DNA of 64,000 nt, from NCBI RefSeq assembly GCF_032594355.1, contig NZ_CP131061.1, positions 1,302,001-1,366,000 of the forward strand, written 5' to 3'. This stretch comes from Methanolapillus ohkumae (GTDB lineage Archaea > Halobacteriota > Methanosarcinia > Methanosarcinales > Methanosarcinaceae). Numbering within the stretch: position 1 is the stretch's first letter; each line of letters opens with the position of its first letter. The notes beneath the pieces are model-generated. The model saw nothing but the letters and a program-made list of their open reading frames with translations. It was not told the DNA's origin and searched no databases. Positions 52,818 through 61,250 of this stretch are shown here, one piece after another. A program made the position numbers and the translations under genes.

Positions 52818-52955
52818 TTATTTGATGTTATGTTCAAAAATGCCGGAAACACTTGATGCGTGCCAGCTTTTGACGTTTGTGCCGATATTTCGTTTGAGCT
52901 CAAGCATGTTCAGCTCTTCTTCGCCATCGACATCAAAAAACTTCTCGTCAAACAT
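52818..52955 (-). CDS. 45-residue acidic microprotein, unknown function
   Basis: ATG at 52955 is preceded by AAGGTGATA, a strong ribosome site. The sequence is acidic at the start (MFDEKFFDVDGEEELNMLEL) and ends SGIFEHNIK; it has no Cys and no membrane segment. Composition is GC-richer than the spacers and the frame ends exactly at the shared terminator hairpin, both signs of a real gene. It follows 51 nt after another tiny gene on the same strand, so the pair may be an operon. No family recognised. It converges on atwA, but a link with it is only positional. Confidence 0.65.
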   Translation of the reverse strand: MFDEKFFDVDGEEELNMLELKRNIGTNVKSWHASSVSGIFEHNIK

Positions 52956-53006
52956 ATTATCACCTTTTTCTTTGTTCTTTGACGAACAGTTTATTTCATC
53001 GATTTT

Positions 53007-53123
53007 TCAACAATCGAGTTGGTCTTTACATTTTGTCGACCCGGTCTGTTTTTCATCAACAGATTTCTTTGGTTCCTGACAATATGAACAAACAGATTCA
53101 TCAAATATATAGCCTTTCGACAT
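53007..53123 (-). CDS. 38-residue four-cysteine microprotein, probable zinc binder
   Basis: ATG at 53123 opens MSKGYIFDESVCSYCQEPKK, followed by a short linker and KCKDQLDC. Cysteines 12, 15, 32 and 38 (CxxC, then C-x5-C) could bind one zinc or iron. No ribosome site is evident. An AAATATATATTTTT box lies about 30 nt upstream of the ATG, so the mRNA may be leaderless, which in archaea needs no ribosome site. The 45-residue gene follows. No family recognised; a chance frame cannot be excluded because it is short. Confidence 0.5.
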   Translation of the reverse strand: MSKGYIFDESVCSYCQEPKKSVDEKQTGSTKCKDQLDC

Positions 53124-53476
53124 AATATATATAGATTTGTGAAAAATATATATTTCATTGTCTGAATCTTTTATTCAAAGGTTGTAAATAAAAGGCATAT
53201 TATCTATTTAAATCTTCTTGATTATATAATTATATAAAAATTAATTATTGAATCGAATAAAAATATTAACCGGAATCTTCATAGAAAATTTTTGGATTTT
53301 GTTGATATAATATGAACAGCTCGAATTATTTATAGAGGATACGGGATGTATTTTCATCAAATTTTTGAAAAATCGTTTCTTTATTTTAAGAAAACATACG
53401 GTTGACATGAATAGAATGAATGCCAAAAAAAATACCTTTTTAAGATCCGAAACAAAAATCAGATATTAAATTTGGA
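53124..53476. other. AT-rich spacer
   Basis: No gene seen; open frames here are AT-rich, lack ribosome sites and look accidental. It would contain the promoter of the microprotein pair (box A near 53150). Confidence 0.4.
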
Positions 53477-53983
53477 TTAATCCACGCCCCAAACATCCGG
53501 TTCGACATGGTAATCACTTTTTCCGCGCAAAATGGATGGATACGCTGAAATTTCCTCTATGGTGAATTTGAGGGATTCCGAATGAAATCGGCCATCAATA
53601 TCTTTCCATGGGATGGCATAGGCTTCCCGGGAATGTCCGACACCATAGCGCAGTTCCACCGCCAAATATCCGCGTCTTCCTGAGCATTTGAGGAAATCCG
53701 AAATCCGGTCGATTTGATGAACGCCTTTTTTGTCGGTCGTAAAATGCTGGGTAAAGTAGAGGGCTTTTGTTCCTTTGTCGACGGAAATGCTTTTGCATTC
53801 GATTCCCAGGTAATAATCCGGATTGAGCGAGTCTACCAAAACGTCTAAGAACTGAGATGTAAAACGATGCTGTTTTAAACGGTAGGAGATCCCACGAATC
53901 TTTTTTTCCTTGAAATATTCGTTAAAGGAATGAACCAAATCTCTTTCAAATTCTGTCATTTCAAACAAATAGACCGGTTTCAT
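53477..53983 (-). CDS. PD-(D/E)XK nuclease-like protein
   Basis: 168 residues. The central part reads RFTSQFLDVLVDSLNPDYYL and then GIECKSISV: an Asp followed, after a beta strand, by E-x-K (ECK), the arrangement of the PD-(D/E)XK nuclease core as in archaeal Holliday-junction resolvases and related nucleases. An N-terminal helix (EFERDLVHSFNEYFKEKKIRG) carries a Glu in the position of the first family motif, and LAVELRYG follows the core. The substrate is unknown; it lacks the basic loop pattern of Hjc that I would need to call it a resolvase. A later Met (MTEFERD, 8 codons in) may be the true start. No neighbours in operon. Confidence 0.6.
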   Translation of the reverse strand: MKPVYLFEMTEFERDLVHSFNEYFKEKKIRGISYRLKQHRFTSQFLDVLVDSLNPDYYLGIECKSISVDKGTKALYFTQHFTTDKKGVHQIDRISDFLKCSGRRGYLAVELRYGVGHSREAYAIPWKDIDGRFHSESLKFTIEEISAYPSILRGKSDYHVEPDVWGVD

Positions 53984-54170
53984 ATATCAGGGTTGACCAT
54001 GCGGAGAGAAAGTAATATTCTATTGTTTTAAAAATCACCTCCTATTTATGAACAAATGCCGTCATGATATGTGCGGCGATTCTAAAACAACAAGCAAAAG
54101 CATCAACAAAAACAAAAGCAATCAACGAAAATAATAACAAAGAACATCTGTAATCTTATCCGGTCAACTC

Positions 54171-54211
54171 TCCGATTCAATCCGATGCGTTTCGTATCGG
54201 ATTGAATCGGA
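54171..54211 (-). repeat. Long inverted repeat (hairpin) of composite element C
   Basis: Arms TCCGATTCAATCCGATGCG and CGTATCGGATTGAATCGGA pair over 19 positions (one G-U) around TTT; 16 outer pairs are perfect. Read on the minus strand it follows the array at 54266-54349, as in elements A and B, but the stem sequence is different. Confidence 0.85.
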
Positions 54212-54265
54212 TTGTTAATAATGAGAGAGAGATTGGTGAAAAGTACAGCGGCGATGAAATAAACA

Positions 54266-54349
54266 GTTGCAGCAATACAGAAAAATGAAAATCGTTGCGG
54301 CAATACAGAAAAATGAAAAACGTCGCGGCAATGTAGAAAAACAAAACAA
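54266..54349 (-). repeat. 28-bp tandem array (three units), composite element C
   Basis: Three 28-bp units; on the minus strand each carries TATTGCYGCAAC-like cores (TATTGCCGCAACGATTTTCA). Core and period agree with arrays A and B. Confidence 0.8.
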
Positions 54350-54503
54350 TTTTTAAAAAGGGTATCCACTATTCTTTTTGGATAATTTCAGAAAAAGATT
54401 TTTTTGTATGAAAATAAAAATGTCGAAGCGAATGGTGTTTTCGGCTTCAGACACAAATTTGGATGGTGTATTTTTGAAAAAGAGACAAAAAAATTAAGAA
54501 ATA

Positions 54504-54899
54504 TCAGGCTTCAACGATGAATCTGATAAAATCTTCGCTTAATTTTGTTTCTTTTGTCACCAACGCAACAATATCATCCGTAGACATTTTTTCGGCTTTT
54601 AACTCATCAATTCTGTCCAGAACATGTTGGGAAACTTCGGAATATTCATTGATATCCTTTCTGTGACCCCAGACATCTCCTTCAAGAAGCGCAATATTTT
54701 GCATGGCCAAATACATTTGAACAGACTCGGACAAGGTTTTCTTGTAAGAGCTTGGAATGTGAATGGCTTTGATGTTTGGGCATGCCATAACCAAATTAAA
54801 AATATCTTTGTTGGACGGTCTGAATGCGAGGTGAATCACTTCGTCGGATGACTTCAGTGTTTCGATTTCTTCCTTGGAACTAACGACTCTGATTTTCAT
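54504..54899 (-). CDS. DUF1699 family archaeal protein
   Basis: 131 residues opening MKIRVVSSKEEIETLKSSDE and continuing VIHLAFRPSNKDIFNLVMACPNIKAIHIP, the typical start of the DUF1699 family of methanogens, with a leucine-rich-repeat-like strand-helix rhythm. The second half (EGDVWGHRKDINEY; LDRIDELKAEKMSTDDIVALV) is helical. No catalytic motif, signal or membrane span. GGTAGGGG precedes the ATG. Members are common in Methanosarcinales, often in several copies, and uncharacterised. It stands alone between composite element C and a long AT-rich spacer. Confidence 0.85.
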   Translation of the reverse strand: MKIRVVSSKEEIETLKSSDEVIHLAFRPSNKDIFNLVMACPNIKAIHIPSSYKKTLSESVQMYLAMQNIALLEGDVWGHRKDINEYSEVSQHVLDRIDELKAEKMSTDDIVALVTKETKLSEDFIRFIVEA

Positions 54900-55709
54900 T
54901 TTTCCCCTACCTTTTGAAATAATTGCTTATTCCTGTTTGTTTTTTGATTTTCGTTTTTCGCGCCGGATTATTTAATGCTGAATCAATAATGAAACAGTAT
55001 TAAATTATACATCCACGCTGATTAAATATGTATACTGAAACAAGGTGTATTAAATGTTTTGTTTAAAATACAAATGTTTTGTTGAAAATACAAATATTTT
55101 TTGAATTTACATATAAAATATGCAAGTGCATTTTCAATGTAAACAAATATGCCGGATGATTTGTAAGATGCCGGCAATTCATGTACAGTAAATTGTACAA
55201 TCATGATGCATTGAAAATTTGCTTAAGAAAACTTAAACAAATTTGAGATACACTCACAAATAACTAAGTAACTTTATTTTATTTAATTGTTTTCACCAAT
55301 ATATTTTTAAAATTATTTAAAAGTGTATGATAATTTAATAATGGTGGCCCCGGACTGTGAATCTATGGATCACAGCTTCACAAATAAAATCCATCCTCTT
55401 TTATTAGTCATTCCAATAAATTATTCATTAAATAATTTTCAAGCAAAAACATTATTGTCAAAACTATTTCCCAAACTATTTTCAAATATGTTTGCCCAAT
55501 AAAATCGAATAAAAGGATAAGTTGAATGAGATAAAATAAAAAACAGGCACATGATAAAAAACAGGCAAACAATAAAAAAACAGAAGAAAATAAAAATCAA
55601 AATAAGAGGTTACAAAAATAAAAATCAAAATAAGAAGTTACAAAAATAAAAATGAAAAGCATTTTTGCAAAAATATTCTGTAAACATTTTTGCAAAAATC
55701 CATAGTTTT
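54900..55709. other. Long AT-rich spacer with small repeats
   Basis: No gene seen. An inverted repeat CTGTGA / TCACAG lies at about 55355-55377 in a small GC-richer patch (55343-55380). Degenerate repeats: ACAGGCA-N-AATAAAAAACAGGC near 55535-55580 and a 34-bp A-rich tandem near 55590-55650. Confidence 0.45.
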
Positions 55710-56489
55710 TTAATCGATGGCACAGCGGGCATTATCCAACAGATGCAAAACTTCATTCCGGATTGCGTTTTCTTCCGGCCGAGTCCGGTCTCGCGGGCGC
55801 GGAATGGTGATCGGAATTTCTTTCTTGACCGTTCCAGGGCGGCCGCTTAAAATAATGATTCTGTCGGATAAAAAGACAGCTTCATCCACGCTGTGCGTCA
55901 CGAACAGAATGGTTTTTTTCTCTTCCTGCCAAATGCGCAGCAACTCTTTTTGAAGATTATTACGCGTCTGCGCGTCCAATGCGCCAAACGGCTCATCCAT
56001 GAGAATAATATCCGGATCATTCGCAAGCGCACGTGCAATCGCCACCCGCTGCTTCATTCCGCCGGACAATTCGTACGGATAGCTGTTTGCAAAATCCGAA
56101 AGACCGACCAGTTCAATGTACGGCAACGCTTTCCCCTTTGCTTCTTCCTTTGCCGCGCCTTGCATCAGCGGACCAAACATCACATTTTCAAGAACGGTTT
56201 TCCAGGGAAAAAGCGAATATTCTTGAAAAACCATGCCGCGCTTCGGGCTTGGCCCGGTTATTTTTTCGCCGTTGAGAATGATTTCGCCGTCGCTGTACGT
56301 TTCCAAGCCGGCAATAATTCTTAAAAGTGTTGTTTTTCCACAACCGGACGGCCCCAAAATGGTCACGAATTCACCGTCTTTGACATTTAAATCAATGTCC
56401 CGAATCGCCAAAACAAAAGAATCCTCTTCTTTTCCTTTTCCCTTTTTGAGAAACTTCTTTTCCAAATTTTCAATCTGTAAGCTGCCCAT
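55710..56489 (-). CDS. ABC transporter ATPase, nitrate/sulfonate/taurine type
   Basis: 259 residues. Walker A GPSGCGKTTLLRIIAG, Q-loop MVFQEYSLFPWKTVLENV, signature ELSGGMKQRVAIARAL, Walker B DIILMDEPFGALDAQTR and the H-loop VTHSVDEAVFLSDR place it in the SsuB/TauB/NrtD group. It energises import through the permease encoded directly upstream: the permease stop TAA and this ATG are adjacent (TAAATG) with no gap, so translation is coupled. No periplasmic-type binding-protein gene lies on either side. The substrate could be an aliphatic sulfonate, taurine or another small anion; the coenzyme M connection is speculative. Confidence 0.92.
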   Translation of the reverse strand: MGSLQIENLEKKFLKKGKGKEEDSFVLAIRDIDLNVKDGEFVTILGPSGCGKTTLLRIIAGLETYSDGEIILNGEKITGPSPKRGMVFQEYSLFPWKTVLENVMFGPLMQGAAKEEAKGKALPYIELVGLSDFANSYPYELSGGMKQRVAIARALANDPDIILMDEPFGALDAQTRNNLQKELLRIWQEEKKTILFVTHSVDEAVFLSDRIIILSGRPGTVKKEIPITIPRPRDRTRPEENAIRNEVLHLLDNARCAID

Positions 56490-57278
56490 TTAAATCACTG
56501 TTCCCTTTTGCCATTTCAGAATTCGTTCCTGAACGAAGTGCCGGAACAAAAAGTCCAAAAGCAGGCCCAAAAGACCCAAAACAAGCATGTACACAACCAC
56601 GTAGTCCATTCTTTGGATGCCGTAGTAAAACCAAATCTTGTAGCCGATTCCGGAATCGCTGACACCAAACATTTCCGAAGCCGCCAGGCACATCCAACCG
56701 ACACCCATTGAAATCCGGATGCCGGACAAAATCGAAGGAGATGCGGATGGAATCGCAATATATCGAATCAATTTTTTATGATCGGTGCAGCCGAGAACTT
56801 TGGCGGCTTCCACATATACTTTTGGGATATTTTTAAATCCGGAATAGGTATTTAAAATGATGGGGAACACCATTCCCATAAAAATAATAAAGGCCGCGGC
56901 CGTGTGTGTTAATTTCAACCAAATGATGGCAAATGGAATCCAGGCGAGCGGCGGAATCGGGCGTAAAGTTTCAACAATCGGGGAGATCGCCCGGTTGATT
57001 TTCGGGTACCAACCCATCGCGACTCCAAGAGGAATTCCGATGATCAGAGCCGCTAAAAATCCGCCGGCAAAATGGTACAGGCTGATGGCGGAGTCCGAAA
57101 AAAACGAACCGCTTTGAACCACCTGGATAAAAGCCAAAATTACACTGTGAAAACTGGGCATGTAAAAGGAATTTCGGACAATAAAATCCGCAACAAATTC
57201 CCAAATCAAAATCACGGAAACAATCGATAAGATTTCAATGTTTTTGGATTTGATTTTTTCAATCAATCGATTTTTCAT
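56490..57278 (-). CDS. ABC transporter permease, nitrate/sulfonate/taurine type
   Basis: 262 residues with about six membrane helices, starting with a basic N-terminus and ILSIVSVILIWEFVADFIV. The BPD-type EAA loop is recognisable in YVEAAKVLGCTDHKKLIRYIAIPSASP, which docks on the ATPase. The family is SsuC/TauC-like. GGGAATGT precedes the ATG; the upstream spacer is AT-rich and probably carries the promoter. It is the first gene of the two-gene operon. Because the binding protein is missing here, either it is encoded elsewhere or the transporter shares another one. Confidence 0.92.
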   Translation of the reverse strand: MKNRLIEKIKSKNIEILSIVSVILIWEFVADFIVRNSFYMPSFHSVILAFIQVVQSGSFFSDSAISLYHFAGGFLAALIIGIPLGVAMGWYPKINRAISPIVETLRPIPPLAWIPFAIIWLKLTHTAAAFIIFMGMVFPIILNTYSGFKNIPKVYVEAAKVLGCTDHKKLIRYIAIPSASPSILSGIRISMGVGWMCLAASEMFGVSDSGIGYKIWFYYGIQRMDYVVVYMLVLGLLGLLLDFLFRHFVQERILKWQKGTVI

Positions 57279-57671
57279 ACATTCCCTACACGCTCATCAT
57301 TTATAATCTTGTAGGAAATTTCCGGCCAAAAAAACAAGCGTGAGGTTTCATCAAGAAGAGTATATAAGGTTAAAATATGTTCCACTTTTATAATTGCATT
57401 TATGAACGAACATATAACGAATATAATATTATAGATCATTTATATAGAGATATAGACCCTTTTCATAAATTTTAATCTGTAATTCAATCATAAAACTTTC
57501 AATCCATATTGTCTAAATCCGGATTCAATCTTTTGGTGCCGCTGCGCACGTTGTGGCGGCAAGTTTTAAAAAATAAGAAAAATAACAGCAGCGGCTTGGT
57601 TATTAAATAAAAGCTTATAAAAATCTTATAGATTCGTGCTCTTGCTTTCGTTTTTTGCCTTGATTTTTAAT
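57279..57671. other. AT-rich spacer with one dispersed-motif copy
   Basis: No gene seen. At 57533-57570 the GC-rich motif appears as GGTGCCGCTGCGCACGTTGT then GGCGGCAAGTTTT, a diverged copy. Confidence 0.5.
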
Positions 57672-58580
57672 TTAGACTTTCACGTTCATTTCAAAAATAG
57701 TTCGTTGGCCGCCGGCGATATCTTGCGCAATTTGTGCGCAGCCAATAGCTGCCGCCCATTTTCCGAGAGGTTCCGCCGGCTTTTGAATCAATGTGGAGAC
57801 GGACTTAAAAATCTCTTCATTTTCAGCGCCCGTCCCTGAAATTAAAATATCGTAATTTGAAATTTTGTAGTCTTTCATCAAGACGTCCAGCGCCGATATT
57901 TCCATTGCGGCAAACAAAGAAATGACATCCAAACGGCTGCCGGCGCCGGCCATAGAAAACGCCTGATTTGCGGAAATTTCCCCGCGGTCAATTTTTCGAA
58001 GAGCCGCCACGTCCAGCGGTCCGTGCCGGGTTCCGGGCGCGAAAATACAAGCGTCAATCGCTCCCAAAATCTTGGGTGCCACCACCGCCATAGTGACCGT
58101 GTTGGATCCGATATCGGATAAAATAAAGTTTCGGTAGCCGGCTTTGCAAGCATGGTAAGCGGTTCCGATTTTTTCCGGACCGGCCTGGTGGGAAAAAAAA
58201 GACATGCGCCGGTCAGCCGGGCTTTTTTGGTGAAGACCCGGAAGAACAACAGCCGGGCAGCCCGCTTCCAGAAGGATATCAAATACTTTCGTTCCGGCAC
58301 CCGTTGTTTCGCCGACACCGGACGTATTTAAAACGCCGCGGTTGGTCACCTGATGAATCGGAAGAATGTCTGAAATCCCGTCTCCCATGGAATAAGTCAC
58401 ACACGCCATTTCAACATCGGACAGAGGGATTCCCAAATTCTCTTCGATGACTTTTAAAAGCCTGGATTTCTCCATGGCGCCCGCAGACGGGCGCGGAATT
58501 TCAAAAAGTAAAGTTCCATTTGCGCAAATCAACGCAAACCGAATTGCCGATGTTCCGTGGTCAAATCCCAAAAATGCCAA
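57672..58580 (-). CDS. Methanogenesis marker protein 12 (ASKHA-fold)
   Basis: 302 residues. The N-terminal FLGFDHGTSAIRFALICANG is a phosphate-1-type loop of ASKHA (actin/sugar kinase/hexokinase) folds, and SDIGSNTVTMAVVAPKILGA and ILISGTGAENEEIF are the second nucleotide-binding elements. This matches methanogenesis marker 12, a family found in methanogens and of unproven function. The start is TTG at 58580, following GGATAAGGAATTAT; no ATG fits the conserved N-terminus. A small conserved gene lies 27 nt upstream on the same strand, so co-transcription is likely. A generic DUF1464-like kinase would be the alternative name. Confidence 0.78.
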   Translation of the reverse strand: MAFLGFDHGTSAIRFALICANGTLLFEIPRPSAGAMEKSRLLKVIEENLGIPLSDVEMACVTYSMGDGISDILPIHQVTNRGVLNTSGVGETTGAGTKVFDILLEAGCPAVVLPGLHQKSPADRRMSFFSHQAGPEKIGTAYHACKAGYRNFILSDIGSNTVTMAVVAPKILGAIDACIFAPGTRHGPLDVAALRKIDRGEISANQAFSMAGAGSRLDVISLFAAMEISALDVLMKDYKISNYDILISGTGAENEEIFKSVSTLIQKPAEPLGKWAAAIGCAQIAQDIAGGQRTIFEMNVKV

Positions 58581-58606
58581 AATAATTCCTTATCCTGTAA
58601 ATTTTT

Positions 58607-58951
58607 TTATGTTTTTTCATCGAGTTCTTTTTCAATCATTTCGTTTAATTCCGCCAAAACTGTTTCTCCAGATTTCGGGTCGGCCGCCGTTGTGACCAAT
58701 TGAATTTCCTGAACACTTGTTCCTTGAGACAACAAAAGCCGTAGATTTCCACGGTTGTCGGGCCGAAGGACTTTCGCCCGAAAACTTCCGCCAGATGGTC
58801 CTTTTATTTTAATAATTCCGGGAATGATTTTTTTAACTTGCGGATGAGCGGCAACAAGCGCAACAATTTTCTTTCCGGTTCGTTCCCCGATAATCGTTGT
58901 ATGAACGCCGCCCATTTTTGTTTTTTTGGAGGAAGACATTTTAGACGGCAT
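58607..58951 (-). CDS. Conserved methanogen protein, DUF2103-like
   Basis: 114 residues: a basic Ser/Lys N-terminus (MPSKMSSSKKTKMGG), a compact domain (VHTTIIGERTGKKIVALVAA; HPQVKKIIPGIIKIKGPSGG; LRPDNRGNLRLLLSQGTSV) rich in beta strands and basic residues, and a helical acidic tail. The HPQVKKIIPGIIKIKG stretch resembles DUF2103-type predicted metal- or nucleic-acid-binding proteins of archaea; I hold this only tentatively. It is the probable first gene of a unit with methanogenesis marker 12. A second Met at codon 5 could be the start. Function unknown. Confidence 0.6.
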   Translation of the reverse strand: MPSKMSSSKKTKMGGVHTTIIGERTGKKIVALVAAHPQVKKIIPGIIKIKGPSGGSFRAKVLRPDNRGNLRLLLSQGTSVQEIQLVTTAADPKSGETVLAELNEMIEKELDEKT

Positions 58952-59119
58952 AAAAACAACCCAAGGCAGCGAAAAATAATTTTTCGTAATTGAATTGAAA
59001 AATAAAACAAAAACTTATGAGTGGAATGATAATGAATAATATAAATTTTAAATGGAATGATTGATGAATAAAATAATGAAATCAAAAAGAAAAATAAATA
59101 AAGAGGCGGAAAAATGGCA

Positions 59120-59548
59120 TTAAGCCAAATCACCGACTTCCAAGAGCTTTAAATTTTTGGTTTTTAAGAATTCCACCGCTTTTTCCAACTCGCTGACACG
59201 GACAATTAAAACCGCATTTTGATTCCGTCCCAAAAAAGCATAGGCATAATCGATGTTAATGTGCCCTTCCGAAAAGATTTCCGCGATGTCGCGCAAGCCT
59301 CCCGGCTTATCGTTAATCTCAATTCCTAAAACATCTGTTTCAGATACCGTAAATCCTGCTTTTTTAAGCGCCTCATGCGCAATGTCCGGATGATCGACGA
59401 CAATCCGAATTATTCCGAAATCTCCGGATTCGGCAATCGTAAACGCACGGATATTCACATTCACTTTCCCAAGTGTGTCTGCCACTTTTGCCAAGCGGCC
59501 GGGTTTATTTTCCGAAAAAAGGGAAATCTGTTTAATTGTTTTTGCCAT
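59120..59548 (-). CDS. ACT-domain protein
   Basis: About 142 residues from the ATG at 59548 (MAKTIKQISLFSENKPGRLA); an in-frame ATG 6 nt upstream is possible. Two ACT domains in tandem: residues 5-65 with ENKPGRLAKVADTLGKVNVN and 70-140 with NDKPGGLRDIAEIFSEGHIN. ACT domains bind amino acids and usually regulate a partner enzyme. The gene lies 256 nt downstream of the phenylacetate-CoA ligase, the common archaeal pairing in which such proteins accompany aryl-acid activation in aromatic amino acid metabolism. The ligand (for example an aromatic amino acid) is inferred. Confidence 0.9.
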   Translation of the reverse strand: MAKTIKQISLFSENKPGRLAKVADTLGKVNVNIRAFTIAESGDFGIIRIVVDHPDIAHEALKKAGFTVSETDVLGIEINDKPGGLRDIAEIFSEGHINIDYAYAFLGRNQNAVLIVRVSELEKAVEFLKTKNLKLLEVGDLA

Positions 59549-59804
59549 TATCATCCAATCCTTGCCGATTTGTATTGATTTTATGATTCTACTTTTAGAT
59601 TTTTATCGATTTTTTATTGTATTTTATGGATTTTTTATTGATTTATTCTAAAATATTACAGAATATTTCACTTTTTTAAGTCTCATATTTTTTTAGGTAA
59701 ATGTTTTCATTTTAATATTTTAATGATTTTTATATTTATAATCTTGGGATTATTTTTGAAAATATTTTGCGATTATTTCAATTCTTTTTGATTTTTTTGA
59801 TTTT

Positions 59805-61103
59805 TTAATATTTTCGGTTGTCAATGACTCTTTTTGCTTTTCCTTCCGAGCGCGGGATAAATCCCGGGTTGACCAATTCAACATCGGCCGATAAGTTTAA
59901 AACGGACCGAAGATCATGGGAGATCCGATTTCGAAGCCGGTTGTAATCTTCCACTTTATCCGATGCCATATCGTTGAGTTCGACTTGAACTTTCATGTCG
60001 TCCAATTCGCCGTTTCGATCAATAATGATCATAAAGTGCGGGGACACTTCCGGAATTTTAACCAAAACGGATTCCACTTGTCCGGGGAAAACATTAATAC
60101 CGCGGACGATGGTCATGTCGTCGGAACGTCCTTTCAGCCGCATCAGCCGCGGGTGTGTCCGCCCACAGGAACAAACACCGGTTTCCATCGACGCCAAATC
60201 GCCGACACGATAACGAATGAGTGGCAGCGCTTCTTTTAAAAGCGTGGTAACCACCAGCTCCCCGGTTCCGCCGGGAAGGACCGGCTCAAGCGTTTCCGGA
60301 TCTAAAATTTCCATAATAAACATATCTGCCCAAATGTGCATTCCGTGCTGGGCTTGGCATTCCGTAAAAAGCGGTCCGCTGAGTTCGGAGGTTCCAAAGA
60401 CGTCATAGGCCTTAATACCGGCTTTTTCTTCAATGCGGTGGCGCAAAGATTCCGACCACGGCTCCGCCCCAAAAATCCCGATGCGCAAGTTTTTGTTATG
60501 AATCATGCTTTTGCCGGTTTTTTCCGCTACTTCAATCAAATAAGAAAAGTAAGACGGGGTACATAAAACCGCGGTGACGTTTAAATCTTCCATAAGGGAA
60601 AGTTGCCGCTCCGTATTTCCGGAACTAATCGGAATTGTGGTTGCGCCAATTTTTTCCGAACCGTAGTGGGTTCCAAGACCACCCGTGAAAAGACCGTATC
60701 CGTAGCCGATTTGAACAATGTCGTCTTCCCCAAGACCGACAGAGGTAAATCCGCGCGCGAGTGATTCTGCCCAATTGTCAATGTCGTTTTTCGTATATCC
60801 GACGACGGTCGGCTTTCCGGTGGTTCCGGATGACGCATGAATGCGGACCAAATCCTTATTTTGGACACAAAACATACCGGTCGGATAGGTGTCTCTCAAA
60901 TCCTTCTTGTATGTGAATGGAAGTTTTCCAAGGTCGTCAACGGATTGGATATCCGACGGTTTGACTTTGTTGTCGTCAAACAATTTTCGATAAAAGGGCG
61001 AATTTTCATAAACATAATGAACCAGTTTGACCAGCCGTTCGCTTTGCATTTGACGAAGACATGCAAGGTCCATCGTCTCAATTTCAGGATTCCAATATGT
61101 CAT
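59805..61103 (-). CDS. paaK: Phenylacetate-CoA ligase
   Basis: 432 residues of the adenylate-forming superfamily. Seen: YVYENSPFYRKLFDDNKVKP near the N-terminus, the P-loop VRIHASSGTTGKPTVVGYT around residue 90, YDVFGTSELSGPLFTECQ, the GTGELVVTTL segment, and the C-terminal domain with KGRSDDMTIVRGINVFPGQVE. It activates aryl acids such as phenylacetate or indoleacetate with CoA and ATP; in methanogens this feeds the reductive synthesis of aromatic amino acids via indolepyruvate oxidoreductase. GGAAAG precedes the ATG. The ACT-domain gene downstream is its usual companion. Confidence 0.95.
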   Translation of the reverse strand: MTYWNPEIETMDLACLRQMQSERLVKLVHYVYENSPFYRKLFDDNKVKPSDIQSVDDLGKLPFTYKKDLRDTYPTGMFCVQNKDLVRIHASSGTTGKPTVVGYTKNDIDNWAESLARGFTSVGLGEDDIVQIGYGYGLFTGGLGTHYGSEKIGATTIPISSGNTERQLSLMEDLNVTAVLCTPSYFSYLIEVAEKTGKSMIHNKNLRIGIFGAEPWSESLRHRIEEKAGIKAYDVFGTSELSGPLFTECQAQHGMHIWADMFIMEILDPETLEPVLPGGTGELVVTTLLKEALPLIRYRVGDLASMETGVCSCGRTHPRLMRLKGRSDDMTIVRGINVFPGQVESVLVKIPEVSPHFMIIIDRNGELDDMKVQVELNDMASDKVEDYNRLRNRISHDLRSVLNLSADVELVNPGFIPRSEGKAKRVIDNRKY

Positions 61104-61192
61104 TTTTGTTCTTTCCGGAATAAATATTTAAAAATAATCAAAAAGATGAGAGTAGTGAATTTGAAAGAATAAAAAATTAATGGAAAAAAAAG

Positions 61193-61222
61193 AAATCCCG
61201 AAAAAAAAATATTTCGGGATTT
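61193..61222 (-). terminator. Hairpin terminator of hdrED
   Basis: AAATCCCGAAA / TTTCGGGATTT; on the minus strand it is followed by CTTTTTTTT, 29 nt after the hdrD stop. Confidence 0.8.
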
Positions 61223-61250
61223 AATGCTGTTTTAATAACTTTTTTTCAAA

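Noticed and set aside
52822..53079. Ser-rich protein of 85 residues on the plus strand
   Set aside because: It is the antisense of the two microprotein genes, whose ribosome site, box A and terminator support the minus strand.
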